Positions 6,201-10,064 of a stretch of 10,064 bases of DNA are shown piece after piece; positions within the stretch are counted from its first letter, which is position 1, and every line of letters starts with the position of its first letter. The stretch comes from JAAYGT01 sp050252075. Its GTDB lineage: Bacteria > Pseudomonadota > Gammaproteobacteria > Burkholderiales > Burkholderiaceae_B. The position numbers and the translations under genes were made by a program. The notes under the pieces are model-generated. The model searched no databases, was not told the DNA's origin, and saw only the letters and a program-made list of their open reading frames with translations. The stretch is taken from assembly GCA_050252075.1 (NCBI GenBank), contig JBFWLP010000111.1:1-10064 (forward strand), read 5' to 3'.

Positions 6201-7403
6201 ATGAAGTCAACCAACAAACCGCTTACAGGAATACGTGTAGCGGATTTCACTCGGATACTGGCAGGTCCCTACTGCGCTCAATTGCTGGGCGACCTGGGCG
6301 CCGAGATCGTCAAGGTGGAAATCCCTGGCGCTGGCGACCCCCTCCGCACGCAAGGGCCGCCGTTTCACGAGGGTAACGGCCTTACTTACTACGCCGCTAA
6401 CCGCAACAAGCGGTCGATCGCCCTGGATATGCAGACCGACAGTGGCAAGGCCGTCGCGCGTGAGCTCTGTCTGAAGGCGGACGTGGTGCTGGAGAACTTT
6501 CGGCCCGGCGTCATGCAAAGACTTGGGCTGGACTACGAAAGCCTTGCCGCCGACAACCCGCGCCTGGTCTACGCCAGCATGTCCGGCTTTGGCGCGGACG
6601 GCCCCGACAGCATGAAGGGCGCCTTCGATCTGACGATACAGGCCATAGGCGGCTATATGAATATCACCGGTGAGCGGGGCGGCGCACCGATAAAGATGGG
6701 AACGTCAGCCTTCGACATCATCACGGGAACCAACTGCTATGCGGCTGTGTTGGCTGCTTTACTGCAGCGCACCGTCTCCGGAACTGGCCAGAAGATCGAG
6801 ACAAGCCTGTTAGAGTCTGAAGTGGCGTTTCTTGCGAATGCCGCCCTCGAATACCTGATCCTCGGCAAGGAACCGGAGAAATGGGGGTCCGAACACGCCC
6901 AGCAAGTGCCCTATAAGGCATTTCGCTCTTTGGATGGCTGGGTGGTTATCGGAGCGGGATTCTCCAATTTATTTTCAGAGCTGTGCAAAGTCTTGAATCG
7001 CCAGGACCTGAGCGCTGATCCGCGCTTCATCGAGTTGCAGGACAGGGTCAACAACCGGGACGAGCTCTACGCAATTCTCGATGCGGAAGTAGCCAAGCAT
7101 CCAACAGAGGAGCTGGTTGCCAAGCTGGATAAGGCCAAGGTTCCGGCTACGGTGGTCAACAATATGCAAGGGGTCTTTTCGCACCCGCAGGTGCAGCATC
7201 GCAAGATGGAGCAGCGTTTGCATCACGAGAAATACGGCGAAATACCAACTTTGGGTCCCGCTGTGAAATTCTCGGCCTTCGACATCACCGAAGGCTGGTC
7301 CGCGCCACCGGTCCTGGGCGAGCATACCCAGGACATACTGCATGACTGGCTCGGATACGATGCGCAAAAAGTTGCCGGCCTTCGCGATGCAGGCGCCATT
7401 TGA
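6201..7403 (+). CDS. Family III CoA-transferase (CaiB/BaiF type)
   Basis: A 400-aa member of the CaiB/BaiF (formyl-CoA transferase-like) family, which moves CoA between carboxylic acids through an enzyme-bound acyl anhydride and so activates an acid without ATP. Family blocks are clear: ADFTRILAGPYCAQLLGDLG near residue 14, EIVKVEIPGAGDPLR, NRNKRSIALDM (68-77), VVLENFRPGV (95-104) and SMSGFGADGP (126-135). The catalytic Asp is D172 in KMGTSAFD, matching Asp169 of Oxalobacter formyl-CoA transferase by motif. The start is the first ATG; AAGGA is 15 nt away, so the ribosome site is weak. It follows the hydratase by 34 nt in the same operon and most likely makes the CoA ester that the hydratase uses. 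Donor and acceptor are not predictable from sequence. Confidence 0.93.
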   Translation: MKSTNKPLTGIRVADFTRILAGPYCAQLLGDLGAEIVKVEIPGAGDPLRTQGPPFHEGNGLTYYAANRNKRSIALDMQTDSGKAVARELCLKADVVLENFRPGVMQRLGLDYESLAADNPRLVYASMSGFGADGPDSMKGAFDLTIQAIGGYMNITGERGGAPIKMGTSAFDIITGTNCYAAVLAALLQRTVSGTGQKIETSLLESEVAFLANAALEYLILGKEPEKWGSEHAQQVPYKAFRSLDGWVVIGAGFSNLFSELCKVLNRQDLSADPRFIELQDRVNNRDELYAILDAEVAKHPTEELVAKLDKAKVPATVVNNMQGVFSHPQVQHRKMEQRLHHEKYGEIPTLGPAVKFSAFDITEGWSAPPVLGEHTQDILHDWLGYDAQKVAGLRDAGAI

Positions 7404-7460
7404 GCGCGGCGCGCGTTCCGTTATTTACCTGAGTCAATAATTTTTGGTGAACAAAAATAC

Positions 7461-8180
7461 ATGAGCACACTTCAAGACAGCACGCGGGAAAAACTGAAGC
7501 GGATCAGTACCGCGACCTTATGCACGGCGCTTTTCAAGCGCGGCCTGCGCAATCAGTTCATCCAGGATGTCCGGCCCCTGAACGCGCAGTTGGAGAACAT
7601 GGTGGGGGAAGCCTTCACCTTGCGCTACATTCCCGCCCGTGAGGATCTCAACCAGCTAGAGGTATTTCGGGACCGATCACATCCTCAGCGACAAGCCGTC
7701 GAACAGTGCCCCGAAGGCGCCGTATTAGTCATAGATAGCCGCAAAGACCCAAGGGCCGCTTCCGCAGGCTCTATTCTCGTTTCGCGCTTGATGATGCGCA
7801 AGGCGGCTGGCGTCGTTACCGATGGTGGGTTCCGCGATTCCCCCGAGATCGCGCGCTTGTCGATTCCCGCCTACCACAACCGGCCATCGGCACCGACCAA
7901 CTTAACGCTGCACCAAGCCATTGCCATCAACGAGCCAATAGGCTGCGGCGACGTGGCGGTGTTCCCTGGCGACATCGTGGTAGGCGATGGAGAAGGAGTT
8001 GTCGTCATTCCCGCGCATTTGGCTGAAGAAGTTGCACAGGAGGCCGTGGCGATGACGGCATTTGAAGACTTTGTCACCGAACAGGTTCTAGAGGGCGAGT
8101 CCATTCTTGGGTTGTATCCGGCCACCGATCCTGCGACCGAGACAAAATTCAAGCAATGGAAGGAACGGACGGGGCGATAG
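7461..8180 (+). CDS. RraA-like/4-hydroxy-4-methyl-2-oxoglutarate aldolase family protein
   Basis: A 239-aa protein of the RraA/HMG-aldolase fold. Members are often named ribonuclease activity regulator RraA, but those carrying the metal site are divalent-metal aldolases or decarboxylases acting on 4-hydroxy-2-oxo acids or oxaloacetate. The key block is AGVVTDGGFRDSPEI (116-130): R125 and D126 correspond by motif to the substrate-binding Arg and metal-binding Asp of the Pseudomonas HMG/CHA aldolase. The late GDIVVGDGEGVVVIP block (170-184) is also standard. Within an operon of CoA and redox enzymes a lyase role is far more likely than RNase E control. The gene starts 57 nt after the CoA-transferase with a modest GGTGA 10 nt upstream of the ATG. 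It appears to be the last intact gene of the operon; no strong terminator is visible after it. Confidence 0.88.
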   Translation: MSTLQDSTREKLKRISTATLCTALFKRGLRNQFIQDVRPLNAQLENMVGEAFTLRYIPAREDLNQLEVFRDRSHPQRQAVEQCPEGAVLVIDSRKDPRAASAGSILVSRLMMRKAAGVVTDGGFRDSPEIARLSIPAYHNRPSAPTNLTLHQAIAINEPIGCGDVAVFPGDIVVGDGEGVVVIPAHLAEEVAQEAVAMTAFEDFVTEQVLEGESILGLYPATDPATETKFKQWKERTGR

Positions 8181-8276
8181 CTTTTTCAGGCGCTACGTAA
8201 ACCTGCCGTTGTATAAGTGGCAGGTCGACGGCGCCAGCAGCCGCATTGCGGCAGGTACTCTTTCTAAAGGTGGCAT

Positions 8277-8667
8277 TTGGATCTGAAGCCGTCTTGAGTA
8301 TTTCCTTCTGGTGGCTGACCACGGCAGTTTCTCGCGGGCGTCCAGCATTATTGGCGTTGCACAGCCTACCCTGGTGCGCCAAGTGCAACGGCTTGAAGAA
8401 GATTGCGGCGCCAAGCTGTTCTATTGGCTCGGCCGTGGTGTCACGCTTAGGCCGGAAGGAGAACTTTTTGCGGAACGAGTCCGGCCTTTGTTGCAAAAGC
8501 TGCGAGTGATCGCTCCCGGGATACGGTTGAATTTTCTGACCGGCTATAGCGGCTACGTGCATGAATGGATGGTCGATGGCCGCGAAAGCGTTTCGCTGGA
8601 GGAACTGGAGGGGCTTCCGATGGCATTGCCCAGTCGTTCTCATGGATTGAGGCGCACTCTGGACTAA
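8277..8667 (+). pseudogene. LysR-family regulator, N-terminal part of a degraded gene
   Basis: This is the remains of a LysR regulator. A TTG at 8277, preceded by AAGGTGG, begins M-D-L-K; one extra C at 8289-8290 then shifts the frame, after which RLEYFLLVADHGSFSRASSI and VAQPTLVRQVQRLEEDCGAK give a clear helix-turn-helix. The frame stays open through LRPEGELFAERVRPLLQKL, but next comes APGIRLNFLTGYSGYVHEWM and then ESVSLEELEGLPMALPSRSH with too little sequence between. Compared with a roughly 300-aa LysR protein, two stretches of about 40-50 residues each seem to have been lost in frame. A stop follows GLRRTLD. The matching C-terminus resumes at 9400, beyond an IS remnant. Not expected to be functional. 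Confidence 0.82.
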
Positions 8668-8837
8668 CCCGGACTTTTCGTCAGTAAGCCTGTCCGCGTG
8701 ATTTTTGGGTGCGCAACCAGGCTGGGAGCCCAAGCGAAGAGGACGAGCATGGTTGGACGCGATTTTTCAGTGCCGCGGGCGTAATTCCCCCAACCCCCGT
8801 TGCTTTATCGCGTGCCGGGGACAGCACCTATTCAGAA
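8668..8837. other. Junction sequence between LysR remnant and IS1380 coding remnant, origin unclear
   Basis: About 170 bases not readily assigned to the LysR gene or to the transposase. One plus-strand frame from about 8688 to 8830 has WTRFFSAAGVIPPTPVAL, which loosely recalls the W-x-x-W/F-F-x-A-A-G-V motif of GcvA-type LysR effector domains, but no more of such a domain can be followed. Part of this stretch, from about 8814, may be the outer end of the IS1380 element. Confidence 0.35.
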
Positions 8838-9392
8838 CTACGGGGCCATGGCTTGGGCCGCGTGGGCGAACACGTGGCGCAAGGGGGGGTGGGAAGCCAG
8901 CAGGATGCGAACGCGTCGGGTATTGCGCACGATGGCCGCTCCGATCTTGAGCAGTCGTGCACGGATGGTGGCGGCACTGGCCCGTTCAAGTTCCGTGCCG
9001 CGCAGGGCGAACTCTCGCAGCCGCTGCATCAGGGTGTAGGCCAGCGCGGCCAGCAGCACACGGAACTGGTTGGCGGCAAACCGGTGGCAACTGGCGCGGG
9101 TGCCGAACAGGTCGAGCTGAACTTCCTTGATGCGGTTCTCGGCTTCACCCCGGGCGCAGACGGGACAAACCGGTGCGCGCATCGATCTGTCGCAGCAGCA
9201 TCAGCCCGCCATCGGAGCTGAGGTCACCGCCATCGAAATTGGCCTGCAAATGGCGCCGCCCCAGGCGCCCAAAGTTCAGTTCTTCAGTGGTACGATTTGG
9301 CATCGGCGCTACCTTCCCGAAATCTTGTTTCGCACCTCGATTTTATGCGGGCTTAAAGGTATGCGCCGATTCCTTTTGGTGAAATTTCCGGG
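8815..9392 (-). mobile_element. IS1380-family element, internally deleted remnant
   Basis: Both ends of an IS1380-family transposase gene are here on the minus strand, but the middle (roughly 300 codons) is gone, so about 0.6 kb remains of an element normally near 1.6-1.7 kb. The outer limits are estimated: CCGGGGACAGCACC at the left (from 8815) and GGTGAAATTTCCGGG at the right (to 9392) pair at 9 of 15 positions as inverted repeats, which is weak. The right limit is supported by LysR coding resuming at 9400. It lies inside a degraded LysR gene. Confidence 0.65.
8838..9303 (-). pseudogene. IS1380-family transposase with large internal deletion
   Basis: Read on the minus strand, the ATG at 9303 follows GGAAGG by 8 nt and encodes LNFGRLGRRHLQANFDGGDL and SSDGGLMLLRQIDARTGLSR, the conserved N-terminus of IS1380 transposases. 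About 48 codons in, near 9155-9165, the reading changes frame and jumps to CARGEAENRIKEVQLDLFG, which belongs near the C-terminus, and continues through ASCHRFAANQFRVLLAALAY, TLMQRLREFALRGTELERAS and IRNTRRVRILLASHPPLR to AQAMAP and a TAG at 8838-8840. In the starting frame the protein would stop at 9145 after 52 residues. The missing centre includes the DDE catalytic core, so the gene cannot encode an active transposase. Confidence 0.85.
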
Positions 9393-9399
9393 CTAAGGC

Positions 9400-9707
9400 A
9401 TGAACAACGTAAAGGGCACGCTCGACGTCCAGTATGAACTGGATACGCTCACCCTGATGAAAGAGTGGTGCTGGCCAGCATTGCGCATACCGTGTTGGCC
9501 ATACCTGCGGTCGCCGCCGAAGTGAAATCCAGTGCGTTGAAGGCGACACGGCTCGTTTCTCCCAAGCTGGAGACCCGGCTGATGATCACCACTTCTTTGA
9601 ATCGGCCGCTCAGGCGTGAAGGTCGGGCTGTGCTTGCGCAGATACGGCCGGTTTTGCACGAGACGGCGCGCTTGTCCACTGTCCCCTTGTATCTCGATGT
9701 TCATTGA
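9400..9707 (+). pseudogene. LysR-family regulator, C-terminal part of the same degraded gene
   Basis: The effector-domain end of a LysR protein resumes after the IS remnant. From 9400 one frame reads GTLDVQYELDTLTLMKE, then a single missing base between 9465 and 9466 shifts to LVLASIAHTVLAIPAVAAEV, with RLVSPKLETRLMITTSLNRP and AVLAQIRPVLHE, ending at a TGA (9705-9707). Restoring one C gives the standard KELVLA joint of LysR proteins. The orientation and the type of LysR domain match the N-terminal piece at 8277-8667, so I treat both as one gene split by the IS. It ends 149 nt upstream of a Bug gene that it may once have regulated. Confidence 0.78.
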
Positions 9708-9856
9708 GTTTCAAGGATAGGCTAGGCCATGAAAGCATAGCTGATACAAGAGGAAAGCCATAGAAGCCTGGTTTGGACGGCAGGCATAATCCCCGGACGT
9801 TCTGGCCCGAATGGGCGAGAGTATCTTATGCCGACAATACATATGGGGAGACACCA

Positions 9857-10064
9857 ATGCTCAAGAAAATGTTGAGCACGATGGCGGGAGGACTGTTCCC
9901 GGCTACTGCAATGAGCGCTCATGCAGCCACGGATGATTTTCCGAATCGGCCCATCACACTGATTATTCCGGTCGCCGCCGGCGGCACGACCGATATCGCG
10001 GGCCGCGCATTGGCCAAGCAACTGAAGGACGAACTTGGGCAGACCGTGATCGTGGAAAATCGTC
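9857..10064 (+). CDS. Bug-family substrate-binding protein, N-terminal part (cut by window edge)
   Basis: The start of a second Bug/TctC-type periplasmic receptor. The ATG follows GGGGAG by 6 nt. The first 25 or so residues form a signal peptide (MLKKMLSTMAGGLFPATAMS, then AHAA). The mature part opens with DDFPNRPITLIIPVAAGGTT and DIAGRALAKQLKDELGQ, then VIVENR at the window edge, the same landmarks as the Bug protein at 2641. The sequence is clearly different from that protein, so the two probably bind different ligands. It lies downstream of a dead LysR gene on the same strand. Nothing can be said of its C-terminus or of following genes. Confidence 0.92.
   Translation, partial: MLKKMLSTMAGGLFPATAMSAHAATDDFPNRPITLIIPVAAGGTTDIAGRALAKQLKDELGQTVIVENR

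Noticed and set aside
5660..6250. 196-codon minus-strand open frame
   Set aside because: Antisense to the enoyl-CoA hydratase, whose catalytic motifs are intact; no independent support.
7404..7460. Internal promoter before the RraA-like gene (AATAAT as a -10)
   Set aside because: No acceptable -35 at the proper distance; the gene is more simply read as part of the operon.
8202..8252. Hairpins after the RraA-like gene (ACCTGC/GCAGGT and GCCGC/GCGGC) as the operon terminator
   Set aside because: Short stems without a following U-tract; not strong enough to annotate.
8149..8733. 194-codon minus-strand open frame
   Set aside because: Antisense to the clearly recognisable LysR remnant and the end of the RraA-like gene; no motif seen.
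125..9392. Composite transposon carrying the catabolic operon
   Set aside because: The flanking elements belong to different families (ISL3 and IS1380) and both are defective, so they could not have moved the segment together.

Overview
The window looks like a betaproteobacterial chromosome segment, most likely Alcaligenaceae or a relative (Bordetella, Achromobacter and Pusillimonas-type genomes). The reasons are two Bug-type solute-receptor genes (a family greatly expanded there), LysR regulators beside them, moderately high G+C, and an acyl-CoA style catabolic cluster. The genus is inferred, not proven.

Layout. Positions 1-1254 hold ISL3-family insertion sequence material. One copy runs off the left edge, showing only its transposase start and terminal repeat. 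It abuts a second copy in the same orientation whose transposase has lost its C-terminus. Positions 1255-1571 hold no recognisable gene. A GcvA-like LysR regulator (1572-2492, minus) is divergent from a five-gene plus-strand set (2641-8180): Bug periplasmic receptor, Sdh/Frd/NadB-like flavoprotein, enoyl-CoA hydratase, family III CoA-transferase and RraA-like metal-dependent aldolase. The 148-bp divergent spacer carries a T-N11-A LysR box and a plausible sigma-70 promoter. From 8277 to 9707 lies a wrecked LysR gene, frameshifted twice and internally deleted, split by an IS1380-family remnant that has itself lost the middle of its transposase. The window ends inside a second Bug gene (9857 onward).

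How the genes may work together (inference). The Bug protein would capture a carboxylate in the periplasm. The CoA-transferase would activate the acid to its CoA ester, the flavoprotein would introduce or remove a C=C bond, the crotonase would hydrate an enoyl-CoA, and the RraA-like enzyme would cleave or decarboxylate a hydroxy-oxo acid product. The LysR protein would sense the substrate or an intermediate. The substrate cannot be read from the sequence. The most distinctive point is that the flavoprotein keeps the FAD framework but appears to lack the fumarate/succinate catalytic signature, so this may be an uncharacterised organic-acid pathway.
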